Source of the DNA: Nannocystis exedens
GTDB taxonomy: Bacteria; Myxococcota_A; Polyangia; Nannocystales; Nannocystaceae
Direction of reading: 5' to 3'
Assembly: GCF_002343915.1 (NCBI RefSeq)
Contig: NZ_NETK01000001.1
Coordinates: 2,366,001-2,430,000, forward strand
DNA length: 64,000 nucleotides
Part shown: positions 36,030-45,245 of the stretch, in pieces
How positions within the stretch are numbered: the stretch's first letter is position 1
Layout: the number at the start of each line of letters is the position of its first letter
Program-made: the position numbers and the translations under genes
The notes under the pieces: generated by a model
The model's input: only the letters and a program-made list of their open reading frames with translations
What the model was told of the DNA's origin: nothing
The model's database searches: none

Positions 36030-37991
36030 TCAGTTGTCGTGCTCGCCGACCGTCAGCGCGAGGTCGACGCCGTCGACGCCGGCGTTGTACATGCGCTCGA
36101 TCGTGACGGTCCAGGGCCCGGTGCCGCCGGCGGGCACGACGAGGTCGACGCGCTGGAAGTTGTTCTCCGGGACATACTCGCTCCAGCTGCCGTACCCCGG
36201 TCGCGACACGGTCAGCTTGAGTCGCTGGCTCAGCGTCGGCAGGTTGAGCCCGAACGGATCGAGGGTCTGGAAGGACGCCCACTCGCCGTCGGCCAGCCAC
36301 GCGATCGCCACGGTATAGCGTTTGCCCGCCTGCAGCGTGTAGGTCTCGACGATCTTCTCCTGCGCGTCGAAGAAGTCGTCGTTGCCGCCGTTCCACACCT
36401 TGCCGGAGCGGTAGAAGTACGTATCGAGGTAGTCGATGCGCCCGGCGCCGTCGCGCGCTGCGTTGATCGAGCTGAAGCCGGGCCCGTACTTGACGTTGTG
36501 GGCGCCCGCGATCATGTACGCCTTGACCGCCTGCGGCTGGTTGCGGAAAAACGCGGAGCCGCTCATGAGATCGGCGGCGAAACCGGCGGCGAGCGGCGCG
36601 GACAGGCTCGTCCCGCCGGTCGTCACGTCCGGCCCCAGCGTGAGGTTGGTGCCGGGCGCGAGGATCTCGGGCTTCTCGAGCCCGGTGGTCGGGTTGAGGA
36701 ACGTCGACGGCTCGACCATGTCCTCGAGGTAATGGTCGTAGCGTCCGACGCCGATCACGTTGTAGGCCCGCGCCGGCATGAAGACGCGGACCGCCTCATC
36801 GTTGCCCGCATAGGAGAAGTGAGCGATCCGCGAGGTGCGGATGTAGTCGTCCCACTCCGCCATGCAGTGGCCGAGGCCGTTGTAACTGCCGTTGGTGTCG
36901 TCGTTGTTGACGAAGCTCCACGCCTGCGCGCCGACGTACACGGGCGGCGACGTCTGCGCGGTGACGGCGCTGTGCAGCATGCAGTCCTCCAAGGTCGTGG
37001 TGGTGTGATAGATCGTGGCGTCGGGCGCGGCCGCGTGGGCGCACATGGCGACGAGCGTCGCGTGCTCCAACCCGCGCGGCGCGCCCATGCAGTTGCCCTG
37101 CGGGTCCACGCCGCACGAGCAGGCGTTGCCCGAACACGTCTTGAACAGCAGCGTGCCGGTGCACTGGCCGGAGCAGCACTCTTCGTCGTAACGGCACGAG
37201 CCGCCGTTGAGCACCGGCTGCCAGTGGCCGGTCGAGAGGTACTCGATGTCGGCGTCCATCAGCTCGGGCCGGTACGGCCAGGGCGCGAAGCCCTCGTTGT
37301 GCCAGATGCCGATCCCCTGCCCGCGCATGTCGTACGCGTGCGCGAAGTCGATGATGCCCATCCGCTCCAGCGCGCCGTCCTCGCCTTCATCGAGGGCGTT
37401 GCCGTTGAGGTTGCCGTCGTGCGTATTGTTGCGCAGACCGGTGTGCTGCTGCCCGTCGTCGGCCAGGCGAGCCCACTCGAGCCGGCCGTCGAGCGCGCGC
37501 AGCAGCGCCTGCGCGCGCTCCCGCGGCAGCCGCACGCGGAACCAGGTGTCGCCGCGCTCGACCACCGCGTCCTCGACCCCGCCGTCGGCGATCGCGGCGG
37601 CGACCAGACGTCGACGGGCCTCGAACTGACGCGTCAGACCGGCGTCGATCGCCCGGCGATCGGCGTCGGTGCGGGCCCGCAGCCGCTCCTCGTCGACCGG
37701 CTGGCCGTCGAGCGTGTAGCGCGGCAGGCCGTCGGCGACGTCGATGGTGGCCGTCATCGGCGGCAGCTCCGGCGGAGCGAACCGCGGCACGTCGACGCGC
37801 AGGTCGAGCTCGATGACGGCGCCGTCGCGGCCCTCATCGAGCGCGGCTTGCAGGCGGGCGTCGACGACGGGACGCGAGAGCCGCTCGCTCTCGGGTCGCG
37901 CGGCGATGGCGGGCGATTCAGCGTCGGAATCGACGCACGCCGCCGGACAGAGGAACGCGAGGATAAGCGATGCGTTGGTAGTCTTGAGCAT
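36030..37991 (-). CDS. Subtilisin-like (S8) lipoprotein with altered Asp motif
   Basis: A 653-residue protein with a lipoprotein-like signal (MLKTTNASLILAFLCPAAC). The protease domain spans about 190-560. The histidine motif is GLEHATLVAMCAH (H near 308), the oxyanion Asn lies in SYAGND near 397, and the nucleophile is in GGTSLSAPLAAG (S near 461). Where the catalytic Asp is expected (GIGIWHNEGF, near 228) there is no Asp; Glu may substitute or the enzyme may be impaired. A Cys-rich insert (YDEECCSGQC, CSGNACSCG) separates the first two motifs. A C-terminal beta domain (570-650) may bind substrate. It is probably a surface or outer-membrane protease. Confidence 0.87.
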   Translation of the reverse strand: MLKTTNASLILAFLCPAACVDSDAESPAIAARPESERLSRPVVDARLQAALDEGRDGAVIELDLRVDVPRFAPPELPPMTATIDVADGLPRYTLDGQPVDEERLRARTDADRRAIDAGLTRQFEARRRLVAAAIADGGVEDAVVERGDTWFRVRLPRERAQALLRALDGRLEWARLADDGQQHTGLRNNTHDGNLNGNALDEGEDGALERMGIIDFAHAYDMRGQGIGIWHNEGFAPWPYRPELMDADIEYLSTGHWQPVLNGGSCRYDEECCSGQCTGTLLFKTCSGNACSCGVDPQGNCMGAPRGLEHATLVAMCAHAAAPDATIYHTTTTLEDCMLHSAVTAQTSPPVYVGAQAWSFVNNDDTNGSYNGLGHCMAEWDDYIRTSRIAHFSYAGNDEAVRVFMPARAYNVIGVGRYDHYLEDMVEPSTFLNPTTGLEKPEILAPGTNLTLGPDVTTGGTSLSAPLAAGFAADLMSGSAFFRNQPQAVKAYMIAGAHNVKYGPGFSSINAARDGAGRIDYLDTYFYRSGKVWNGGNDDFFDAQEKIVETYTLQAGKRYTVAIAWLADGEWASFQTLDPFGLNLPTLSQRLKLTVSRPGYGSWSEYVPENNFQRVDLVVPAGGTGPWTVTIERMYNAGVDGVDLALTVGEHDN

Positions 37992-38340
37992 ATGCTCGTC
38001 CAGTGATCGCCGGGCTGCCGACGATCGCTGGCGAGAATTAAAAAACAGCGAGGGCTGCGCCCCCCATGAGCACGACGCCGGCGGTCCGCATCTTGAAGTT
38101 CGGGGCGAGCGGTCGCAGACCTGGTTGCTCGCCGGTGACGAATGGCGCGAACCCGAGCTCCCCAAATGTGATCGAGCAGAGCTCGGGAGCCCCGCCCTCT
38201 CGACCGACGAGAAGATCACGGAAATGCCCGGCCCGCATGGGCCGCGTTCGCCTCGGCAGATCGAAACGCCGGGCAGGTGCGAGCGGCTCGATGTTCACGC
38301 AACGCAATCGAGCTCACCCGAGCGAAACGCGGCCGTCGGC
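37992..38340. other. Intergenic, 349 bases, no gene seen
   Basis: It lies upstream of the subtilisin-like gene and downstream of the propeller lipoprotein (both minus strand). A slightly AT-rich patch (gcgagaattaaaaaacagcg, 38029-38048) may be part of a promoter. No repeat copy was found. Confidence 0.5.
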
Positions 38341-40260
38341 TCACAGCTCGAAGCGCGCGAGGAACAGATCGAGGGAGCCGAGGTAAGGCGTGAGGCCCCA
38401 GCCGAGGTCGATCGGCTCCTCATACCAGCCGGTCACGACCAGCGCGCCCTGCGGGTCGCTCGCCGCCCTGTACGAGAACGCCCCGCCGCCGCCGAACGCC
38501 CGGTGGCCGATGTACGTACCATCGCCGGCGAGCCGGGCCGCGAAGCCCCGCTCTGTCGGACCGCCCTGCAGCGGCACGCCGGCGAGCTCGGCGTCGCCCT
38601 CGAAGTTGCCGGTCAGCGCGATCGTGCCGGTGTCGTCGATCGCCAGCCCCATGAGCTCCACGGTCCCCTGTTTGCCGTGGATCGTGGTCCAGAGCTGCTG
38701 GCCGTCGGCGTCGAACTGGCTGATCAACGACGAGTTGTCGAGCAGGCCGCCGAGGAACGGCAGGGCCGCGTCGCCGAACACTTGATCTTCGTAATAGACG
38801 CCGGTGACGACCGGGCGGCCGTCAGGGTCGAACTTGACGTTCGTCAGCCGCAGGGCGCCGATCTGGTGCGGGAAGGTGCGGCTCCACCGGTGCTGGCCCG
38901 CGAGGTCGAACGCGGCGAGGAAGGTGCCGCCCGGCAGCGGACCGCCCCCGAAGTCGATCGTGCCCTCGGGCGTGTCGCCCGCGGCGATGATCGTGCCGCT
39001 GTCGTCGACGTCGAGCGCGACCACGTAGTCCAGGTGGTCGGTGCCGAAGCTGGCGCTCCACACGTGGTCGCCGTCGGGGGTGAACGTCGCCAGCGCGAAG
39101 TCCTCGTCGGCGGCGAACAGGTCGGCGCCGCCGAAGTTGACGGTGCCGTAGAGCCCCCACCCCGTGACGATCTCGTCGCCCGGACCGATCGCCACCGGGT
39201 TGCCGCTCCACTGATTGCCGTGGTGGGTAAAGCAGCGGCTCCACAAGTGATTGCCGGCAACGTCGTACTTGGCGAGCAGCAGGTCCATCTCGTCCCCGCC
39301 CGACAGCGGCCCGCCGCCCCAGTCGGCCGCGCCGTCGCAGTAGCCGGTGACGACGATGTTGTCCTGGCTGTCGATCGCTACGGCGGAGATCCGCTGGTGC
39401 TTGTCGTCGCCGATCCGCTTGACCCACAGCAGTTCGCCGCCCGGGCTGAACTTGGCGAGGATCGCGTCGAGCAACCCCTGGCCCGCCAGCGGCCCGCACG
39501 CGAAGTCGAGGTCGGCCTCGCTCTCGGCCCCCAGGACGACCGCGCCGGTGCTGTCGATCGCCACGCTCGATCCGGCGTCGTAGCCCGTGCTGCCCGCCGC
39601 CAGCCCCCACTCGCTCGCCGGCCCGCCGAGCGTCAGGCCGTCGCAATTCTCGTCGATGTCCGGCGTGGGGCAAGCCTCGATCGTCGGCGTCACCTCGCCC
39701 TCGCACGGCCCCCAGCTCATGCCGTCCTCGGCGCAGGTCTGCTGCCCCGCCTTGCATGCGCCGACCCCCAGCGTCCCGGGCGGGCCCGAGTACGGGCAGA
39801 CGAGCGTCGCCCCCGGCTCGCACATGATTCCCGCGGTCGTCCCGTCGCTCGAGCTGCTCGATTCGGTCGTGTCGGTCGTCGTGGTGGTCGTGTCGGTGGA
39901 ACCGCTGGTCGTGTCGACCGTGCCGGTCGTGTCGACCGTGCCGGTCGTGTCGACCGTGTCCGTCGTGTCGACGGTGTCCGTCGTGTCGACCGTGTCCGTC
40001 GTGTCGACCGGGCCGGTCGTGTCGACCGTGCCGGTGGTCGTGTCCTCACCCAGACCGGTGGTAGGCGTGGTGGGGTCCACGGGCGGATCACCGGTCGAGG
40101 TCGTCGGCGCCGTGGCTGTGGGTTCGTCCGTCGTCGTCCCGGTCGTCGCCGAGCCGTCGGTCTCCATCGCCGGGCCGGGCTCCGCGGGGCAGCCGGCGAG
40201 CAGCAGGGGCAGCAGCGTAGAGAGGTAAATCCAACGAAGATCCAGGGTGGTGTTGTTCAT
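38341..40260 (-). CDS. Propeller-type lipoprotein with TVDTTD repeats
   Basis: A 639-residue protein. The lipoprotein signal is STLLPLLLAGC (Cys near 24). A long Thr/Asp-rich linker holds eight or so TVDTTD/TVDTTG repeats (about 73-118), followed by a MopE-like Cys segment (CPTPDIDENCDGLTL near 205). The rest (about 220-639) has repeated blades with DSTGAVVLGAESEADLDF, DSQDNIVVTGYCDG and DDTGTIALTGNFEGD, the SBBP/delta-60 type beta-propeller. It is surface anchored, with likely adhesion or carbohydrate binding as its role. A decayed relative lies at 31470-31960. Confidence 0.87.
   Translation of the reverse strand: MNNTTLDLRWIYLSTLLPLLLAGCPAEPGPAMETDGSATTGTTTDEPTATAPTTSTGDPPVDPTTPTTGLGEDTTTGTVDTTGPVDTTDTVDTTDTVDTTDTVDTTGTVDTTGTVDTTSGSTDTTTTTTDTTESSSSSDGTTAGIMCEPGATLVCPYSGPPGTLGVGACKAGQQTCAEDGMSWGPCEGEVTPTIEACPTPDIDENCDGLTLGGPASEWGLAAGSTGYDAGSSVAIDSTGAVVLGAESEADLDFACGPLAGQGLLDAILAKFSPGGELLWVKRIGDDKHQRISAVAIDSQDNIVVTGYCDGAADWGGGPLSGGDEMDLLLAKYDVAGNHLWSRCFTHHGNQWSGNPVAIGPGDEIVTGWGLYGTVNFGGADLFAADEDFALATFTPDGDHVWSASFGTDHLDYVVALDVDDSGTIIAAGDTPEGTIDFGGGPLPGGTFLAAFDLAGQHRWSRTFPHQIGALRLTNVKFDPDGRPVVTGVYYEDQVFGDAALPFLGGLLDNSSLISQFDADGQQLWTTIHGKQGTVELMGLAIDDTGTIALTGNFEGDAELAGVPLQGGPTERGFAARLAGDGTYIGHRAFGGGGAFSYRAASDPQGALVVTGWYEEPIDLGWGLTPYLGSLDLFLARFEL
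39904..40040 (-). repeat. 18-bp coding tandem repeat (TVDTTD/G)
   Basis: About eight units of 18 bases, variants of gtcgtgtcgaccgtgtcc on the plus strand, encode the six-residue repeat in the lipoprotein linker. Near identity between some units suggests recent slippage; copy number is likely to vary among strains. Confidence 0.8.
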
Positions 40261-40823
40261 GACGTTTGAAGTCGTGCGACTGGCCGCAGAAGGCCCAACT
40301 CTGTTGGCCGCGGCGCGCCCCGCCCGTGGGTGGGCACGTTGTGGGCAGTCTCACTGGCGACGAATTGTCGGGTAAGGGACATGATGATGGCGTGGCTTGA
40401 TTCCGAGCGCTTCACGGACGATTGCCAGCAAGAACACGCGAAGCGACCCGAGACGGCCTGACGTGACGAGGCGCGGAGGTTTCGCAAGGGACGGGTGACC
40501 GTCCACGGTAGATCAATTGCACCCCTGGCCCGATCATCGCGCGCAGATCGTGGCGCCGACCGCGCCCCATCGTTTCGAGGCAACAGCGAGTGGAGACGCC
40601 CGCCGAGCACCCGGCGCGGAGCCGGTGGTCGAGGACCTCGCCGCTCCGGGGCACCTGCGGGGACACGGGGCCACTGGGGGCCCGCTCCCGGAGCGTGACG
40701 CTCTCGCGCGGTTGTTCGCAGCGCTCGCGGGAGCGACGGCATTCGGCGAGGGCGCTACGCCTGCGACGTCGACGAGCTGGGCGTCCCTTACCGGCCGACG
40801 GGTCGGCTCGTACGGCGTCACAA
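40261..40823. other. Intergenic, 563 bases, no gene seen
   Basis: Between two minus-strand genes. Open frames on both strands give Arg-rich translations without recognisable motifs. No palindrome family member and no clear hairpin were found. Confidence 0.5.
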
Positions 40824-42233
40824 TCAGGCCAGCAGCTCGCTGTACTCGCCCTCGTCGAGCCCCTTGCGGCCGAACTCGGTGATCGGCGCCCCGGCGTCGC
40901 CGCTGCAGCCGACGGCGTTGAGCAGCGTGACCAGCAGGCGGTTGTGCGGGTAGCGCAGGTCCCACGGATCTTGCCCGGCGACGAGGTCGATGTAGTGCCC
41001 CTGCTTGAGGTAGCCGCCGGCGCTGCCGGCGATCACCGTCGGCAGGTCGACGTAGGAGTGGATCTTGCCGTCGGACAGCTCGTGCATCCACACCACCGCC
41101 GAGCGGTCGAGCACCGTGCCGTCGCCCTCCTCGTAGGCCGACAGGCGATCGAGCAGGTACCCGAACTGCGACGCGTGCCAGCGATCGATCTGCGACAGCA
41201 TCTCGCGGTACCCGACCACCTCCTCGCCGCTGTCGTCGTCCTTGGTGTTGCCGTGCGACAGCTTGTGGTGGTTGTATTCGTGGTCCATCCCGTCCCACTG
41301 GTAGATCGGGCCGCCCGAGCCCGAGGCCCACTGGATCGTCGCCACGTTCGTCGCCCCGCACGCGATCGCCATCGCCAGCACGTCGAGCTGCATGCGGCCG
41401 ATCGCCTTGAACTGCGCGTCGAGCAGCACCGAGTCGGGGTCGACGGCCTCGAGCTCGGCCGCGCGTGCCGGGTCGAGGGCGCAGGCGACCAAACCGTTGC
41501 CGGCCATCTCGACCTCGAGGTCGCGGATCGAGTCGGCGTGCATCTCGAGCTTCATCGCGTCGGCGTGGCCGAGCCCTCTTGCCTTGAGCGCCTTGAACTC
41601 GTCCTCGACCAGGTCGAGCACGCTCTGCCGTCGCGTGGCGATCCGCAGCTTCTCCAGCTCGGACAGCCCGCCCAGGCCCATGAGGTCCTGGTACGTCAGC
41701 CACGGGTTGCCCTCGGGCGTCACCGGCATGCCGCTGCCCGCGTACGAGATGTGGCCGAGGTGGTCGGGGTGCCGCCACCCGACCGAGAGCGTCAGCGACG
41801 GTCGCCCGCCCTGATTGAGCTGCGCCGCCGCGAATTGATCGACGGAGATGCCGGTCGCATACAGCGTGTCCGGATCGAGCGGCTGCGCGGTGAGCTTGTG
41901 ACCCATGCCCATGGCGTGGTCGTTGCCCGCGGTGCCGGGATCGTGCCCCCACCCCTTCGGCACCATGTGCAGACCTCGCGGAATCAGCAGCCTGTCGCGA
42001 TATGCGGCCAGCGGCTCCAGCGCCGACCCCTTCAGCGATTCCATGGTCAGCGGGCCGGGCGTCTGCGGAAAGAATGTCTCCATGTTGACGCCGTTGCAGG
42101 TGAAGAACACGACGAGCCGCCTGTTACCGGGCTCAGCCGCTCGCGCCGTGCCCCGCCGCCCGACCAGCGATTCGAGCAACGGCAACGCGACCGCGACCCC
42201 GCCCGCGCCTCGCAAGAACATCCGTCGCCTCAT
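40824..42233 (-). CDS. DUF1552 family Tat-exported protein
   Basis: A 469-residue protein starting with a twin-arginine type signal, RRRMFLRGAGGVAVALPLLE. The rest follows DUF1552: NRRLVVFFTCNGVNMETFFP, LEPLAAYRDRLLI, GNDHAMGMGHKLTA, HEYNHHKLSHG and WMHELSDGKIHSYVDLPTVIAGSAGGYLKQG. Members are usually paired with a DUF1592/1588/1587 cytochrome-like protein in planctomycetes and myxobacteria; here it is alone. Biochemical role is unknown; export folded through Tat suggests a cofactor or metal. ATG 42233 was chosen because the Tat motif starts there. Confidence 0.9.
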   Translation of the reverse strand: MRRRMFLRGAGGVAVALPLLESLVGRRGTARAAEPGNRRLVVFFTCNGVNMETFFPQTPGPLTMESLKGSALEPLAAYRDRLLIPRGLHMVPKGWGHDPGTAGNDHAMGMGHKLTAQPLDPDTLYATGISVDQFAAAQLNQGGRPSLTLSVGWRHPDHLGHISYAGSGMPVTPEGNPWLTYQDLMGLGGLSELEKLRIATRRQSVLDLVEDEFKALKARGLGHADAMKLEMHADSIRDLEVEMAGNGLVACALDPARAAELEAVDPDSVLLDAQFKAIGRMQLDVLAMAIACGATNVATIQWASGSGGPIYQWDGMDHEYNHHKLSHGNTKDDDSGEEVVGYREMLSQIDRWHASQFGYLLDRLSAYEEGDGTVLDRSAVVWMHELSDGKIHSYVDLPTVIAGSAGGYLKQGHYIDLVAGQDPWDLRYPHNRLLVTLLNAVGCSGDAGAPITEFGRKGLDEGEYSELLA

Positions 42234-42830
42234 CCTGCTCGCTCCCGTCCGCGCGGAAGGTTCGAATCGCGCCACCGGCGATGCCCCGATGCCGCGCCGA
42301 TCCGTCGCGCCGCGAAGAAGCACCAATTTGCCACATTCGCCGGCCGAGACCACGAATTCGCGTTCGCCCGACGTCACGCTCTCCCGCCCGACGGATGCCC
42401 GCCGACCTGGCCAAGGACCGGGCTGTTGACCGTCGTTCACCCGCTGTCGCTCTCCAACGGTCGCGCAGACTGCCCGCGACGGCCTCACCGCGACGTTCTC
42501 ATGTCCTTGAAGACATATGATGGGACTCTCACCGCCCGTGCCCGCCTACGAACAATCCGTACCCACCAACCGCGTCCATGACGCGCGAAAATCACCAGAC
42601 TCCCAGCGCGAGCCGGAGAGCGACAAGGGGTCACGATACGCCCCGCGCCCCGGAGTTCTGCTGTGAACACCCCGGCCGGGCTCATCCGTGAGCTCGCCGC
42701 TCACTCGGCTTCTCGTGCGCCGGAAAACGGCTCAGCCCGGCGCTCGCAAGCCATGGCCCAGCCCGGTCCATCGCCGCGCGGTCGCTTCGCAGATACCCAG
42801 CCGGCGACCGTCGCGTTACCCTCGCGCGCC
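42234..42830. other. Divergent intergenic region with one palindrome
   Basis: 597 bases between divergent genes; no gene recognised. It holds a palindrome at 42499-42518, and near the right end TACCCT at 42817-42822 lies 8 bases before GTG 42831. Confidence 0.5.
42499..42518. repeat. 14-bp-period palindrome (2 half-sites)
   Basis: TCATGT at 42499 and ACATAT at 42513 with ccttgaag between. It is one of the few copies not next to a gene end. Confidence 0.8.
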
Positions 42831-43901
42831 GTGTCCCTCGCCCGCCGGCTCCTCGCCCTCTCGCTCGCCCTGATCGCCTGCCAGACCGTCGGGCCGCAGT
42901 CCATGAAGTACGGCCGCGGGCAATACAACCAGACCGTGCAGCGGACCGACGCCGAGCAATTGCTGCTGAACCTGGTCCGCCTGCGCTACCGCGACCCGCC
43001 GCTGTTCCTCGAGGTGACCAGCATCGCCACCAGCCTGTCGCTCGAGCTCGGCACCGGGGTCTCGGGCAACGCCGGCGGCATCAACACCGTGACCCCGAGC
43101 GGCAGCGTGCTCTACACCGAGCGGCCCACGATCACCTACGCCCCGCTGCACGGCAGCCGGTTCGGGCAGCTCTTCATGACCCCGATCGAGCCGCGGGTCC
43201 TGCTGCTGCTCTACCACTCGGGCTGGGCGATCGACCGGATCTTGAAGGTGTTCGTCCAGCGCATCGGCCCGCTGCCCAACGCCCCGCGCGCGTCGGGGCC
43301 GACGCCGGACAACGCGCCGCAGTACGAGGACTTCTTCCGCGCCTGCGAGATCTTGCGCAACCTGTGGCGCGACGGTCACCTCGAGTTCGGCGAGACTCGC
43401 CGCGGCGACGTCCCGGTCCTCGTCATTCACATCGACCCGTCGCGCGCCGAGGACCCGCAGGTCGCCGAGCTGGCCCGCGTGCTCGGCCTGCCGCAACCGA
43501 CCACGACGCTGCTGTTCGGCGCGACGCTGCGCTCGAACGATCCGTCGCTGGTGCCGCTCGTGACCCGGTCGCTCCTCGCCGCGATGTACTACGCCTCGCA
43601 GGGCGTCGACCCGCCCGAGCTCGACCTCCGCCGCGGCAAGGTCACGCGGACCCAGGGGGCCGACGGCGCCGCCTTCGACTGGACCCGCGTCACCGGCAAG
43701 ATCATGCGGGTCCATCACGCCGATCGCCGCCCCTCCGACGCGTTCGTCGCGGTGTCGTACCGCGGGCGCTGGTGGTACATCGACGACACCGACCTCGACT
43801 CGAAGTCGACGTTCTCGTTCCTCAGCCAGACGGTCGAGCTGCTGTCGACCGACGTCAGGACCTCGGCCCCGGTGATGACGCTGCCGATCAGCGCGGGCTG
43901 A
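42831..43901 (+). CDS. Lipoprotein of unknown function
   Basis: A 356-residue protein from GTG 42831, which places a lipoprotein signal (VSLARRLLALSLALIAC, Cys 17) at the N-terminus; the ORF is open 56 codons further up without coding character. The body has conserved-looking segments RTDAEQLLLNLVRLRYRDPP, GRFGQLFMTPIEPRVLLLL and a C-terminal FVAVSYRGRWWYIDDTDLDSKSTF strand pair. Proteins with the QLLLNLVRLRYRD segment occur in many proteobacteria without assigned function. It is probably attached to the outer membrane. It is convergent with the oxygenase gene, 30 bases apart. Confidence 0.82.
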   Translation: MSLARRLLALSLALIACQTVGPQSMKYGRGQYNQTVQRTDAEQLLLNLVRLRYRDPPLFLEVTSIATSLSLELGTGVSGNAGGINTVTPSGSVLYTERPTITYAPLHGSRFGQLFMTPIEPRVLLLLYHSGWAIDRILKVFVQRIGPLPNAPRASGPTPDNAPQYEDFFRACEILRNLWRDGHLEFGETRRGDVPVLVIHIDPSRAEDPQVAELARVLGLPQPTTTLLFGATLRSNDPSLVPLVTRSLLAAMYYASQGVDPPELDLRRGKVTRTQGADGAAFDWTRVTGKIMRVHHADRRPSDAFVAVSYRGRWWYIDDTDLDSKSTFSFLSQTVELLSTDVRTSAPVMTLPISAG

Positions 43902-43931
43902 CGGTGCAGGGGCGTCGATCCCGAACGCGAG

Positions 43932-45119
43932 CTAGCCGCGACGCGAGCGCGGCCACAGCCGCGGCAAGAGCAGCGCCACCGCCCGCATCTCGATCGACTT
44001 GCGGACCACCCGCTCGGCGGCCGCCGTCGCGCGGGTGCACCAGTTCGAATTGACCCGCGCCGACGGATCGGCGCGGGCCTCGGCGAGCAGCGCTTCCATC
44101 GCCGCGATCGCGCGCGCCAGCGAGGCGGTCGCGGGGGCGCGCCAGCGGCCGTCGTCCGCGAGCGCCAGGGCGCGCGTCACCGCCTCGGCGTCGCCCCGTC
44201 GCGCCGCGGCGACGACCTCGTGGAGCTGGCGGTAGCGGGCCTCGGCGCGCTCCTCGCCCGGCAGGATGAACGACCCGTGCGGCGTGGCGAGGGTCTCGAA
44301 CACGTAGGCCCGGCTCGCGTCCATCTCCGACGTGAAGTGCCAGCGCTGCGCGTCGTCGTGCAAGAACGTCCAGATGTCGTTGACCCGCATGTCCTCGCCG
44401 CGCCGGAGGATCGCGTCGGTGATGAGCCCGTAGCGCAGCTGGTGGTTCTTTCGGTCGAGCGAGCGGCGGTCCATCAGCACCAGCGGCCGCGTCACCTGGT
44501 CGAGCGGGATCCACACATTGATCAATGCCAGACGCGACAGGCGATTGCGGCGGTGCGGTGATTCGTGGCGGAACAGCCACGGCGCCGCCCCGTGCAGCAG
44601 CTGGCGCAGCGGCGTGCCCTCGACGTCCTGGTCGGCGTGGACCGCCACCGCCGCGTCGTGCTCGTTCATCTCGGGGTTGGGCTCGCGCGCCAGCGCGATC
44701 CCGTTGGGGCCGGCGCGGCGCATGAAGAACCCCTCGCGGGCGATGAACAGCAGCCACAGCCGTTCGCCGCCCGGGAGCGCGAACGTGCGGCCGAGCAGGT
44801 GGCGGCGCAGCTCGGCGACGTCGGCCGGGCCGAGGCGACCGGCGACGCGCACCCGCTCGAGCGCGGCCTGCAGCTCGCGCCGCGGCGACAGGTCGATGTG
44901 CGAAAAGCCGTGCTCGCGCAGGTCGGGCTGCAGGCCGCCCGGGGCCGAGCAATCGTGGGCGCGACAGGTCCGCCGATCGTACGAGCGCGGGTCGGCGCGC
45001 GTGTCCGGGTCGAGCGTCCGCGCGCGTCGCAGGCCGCGCGCGTCGAGCGAGACATCCTCGCTCCGCGAAAACGCCAGTTCGGCGTCGATGGCATGGATGG
45101 GGTCGGCTGCGGACGACAT
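43932..45119 (-). CDS. CmcJ/NvfI-like Fe(II)/2-oxoglutarate oxygenase
   Basis: A 395-residue protein. The pattern VAVHADQDVEGTPL, RLALINVWIPLDQVTRPLVLMDRRSLD and YVFETLATPHGSF matches the CmcJ/NvfI group as I know it. The likely iron ligands are H161, D163 and H281 (HxD...H). Members hydroxylate or rearrange small natural-product substrates; the substrate is not deducible. Both ends (1-75 and 300-395) are extra to the core and contain a Cys/His cluster RRTCRAHDCSA. It is divergent from a lipoprotein gene; TAAGAT at 45134-45139 on the minus strand is a good -10, 14 bases before the ATG. Confidence 0.75.
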   Translation of the reverse strand: MSSAADPIHAIDAELAFSRSEDVSLDARGLRRARTLDPDTRADPRSYDRRTCRAHDCSAPGGLQPDLREHGFSHIDLSPRRELQAALERVRVAGRLGPADVAELRRHLLGRTFALPGGERLWLLFIAREGFFMRRAGPNGIALAREPNPEMNEHDAAVAVHADQDVEGTPLRQLLHGAAPWLFRHESPHRRNRLSRLALINVWIPLDQVTRPLVLMDRRSLDRKNHQLRYGLITDAILRRGEDMRVNDIWTFLHDDAQRWHFTSEMDASRAYVFETLATPHGSFILPGEERAEARYRQLHEVVAAARRGDAEAVTRALALADDGRWRAPATASLARAIAAMEALLAEARADPSARVNSNWCTRATAAAERVVRKSIEMRAVALLLPRLWPRSRRG

Positions 45120-45133
45120 GCGGTCTACGGACC

Positions 45134-45139
45134 ATCTTA
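45134..45139 (-). promoter_or_regulatory. -10-like hexamer TAAGAT for the oxygenase gene
   Basis: Close to the TATAAT consensus and 14 bases before ATG 45119, giving a very short leader without a Shine-Dalgarno. Confidence 0.4.
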
Positions 45140-45245
45140 CTGCACCCGGGCGTGCGCGGCCGCCTTCGCCCGCGCGGCCTCGCCTCACGGACCGCCCGCT
45201 CGCCGGAGCCTGGTGCCGGCTCGATCGCTCGGGCATCTTCCGCGG

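Noticed and set aside
39904..40040. The TVDTT repeat as a non-coding satellite
   Set aside because: Units are 18 bases, keep the frame and encode a typical Thr-rich lipoprotein stalk.
40379..40400. ggacatgatgatgg as another palindrome copy
   Set aside because: Only one half-site matches; nothing at the 14-base step on either side.
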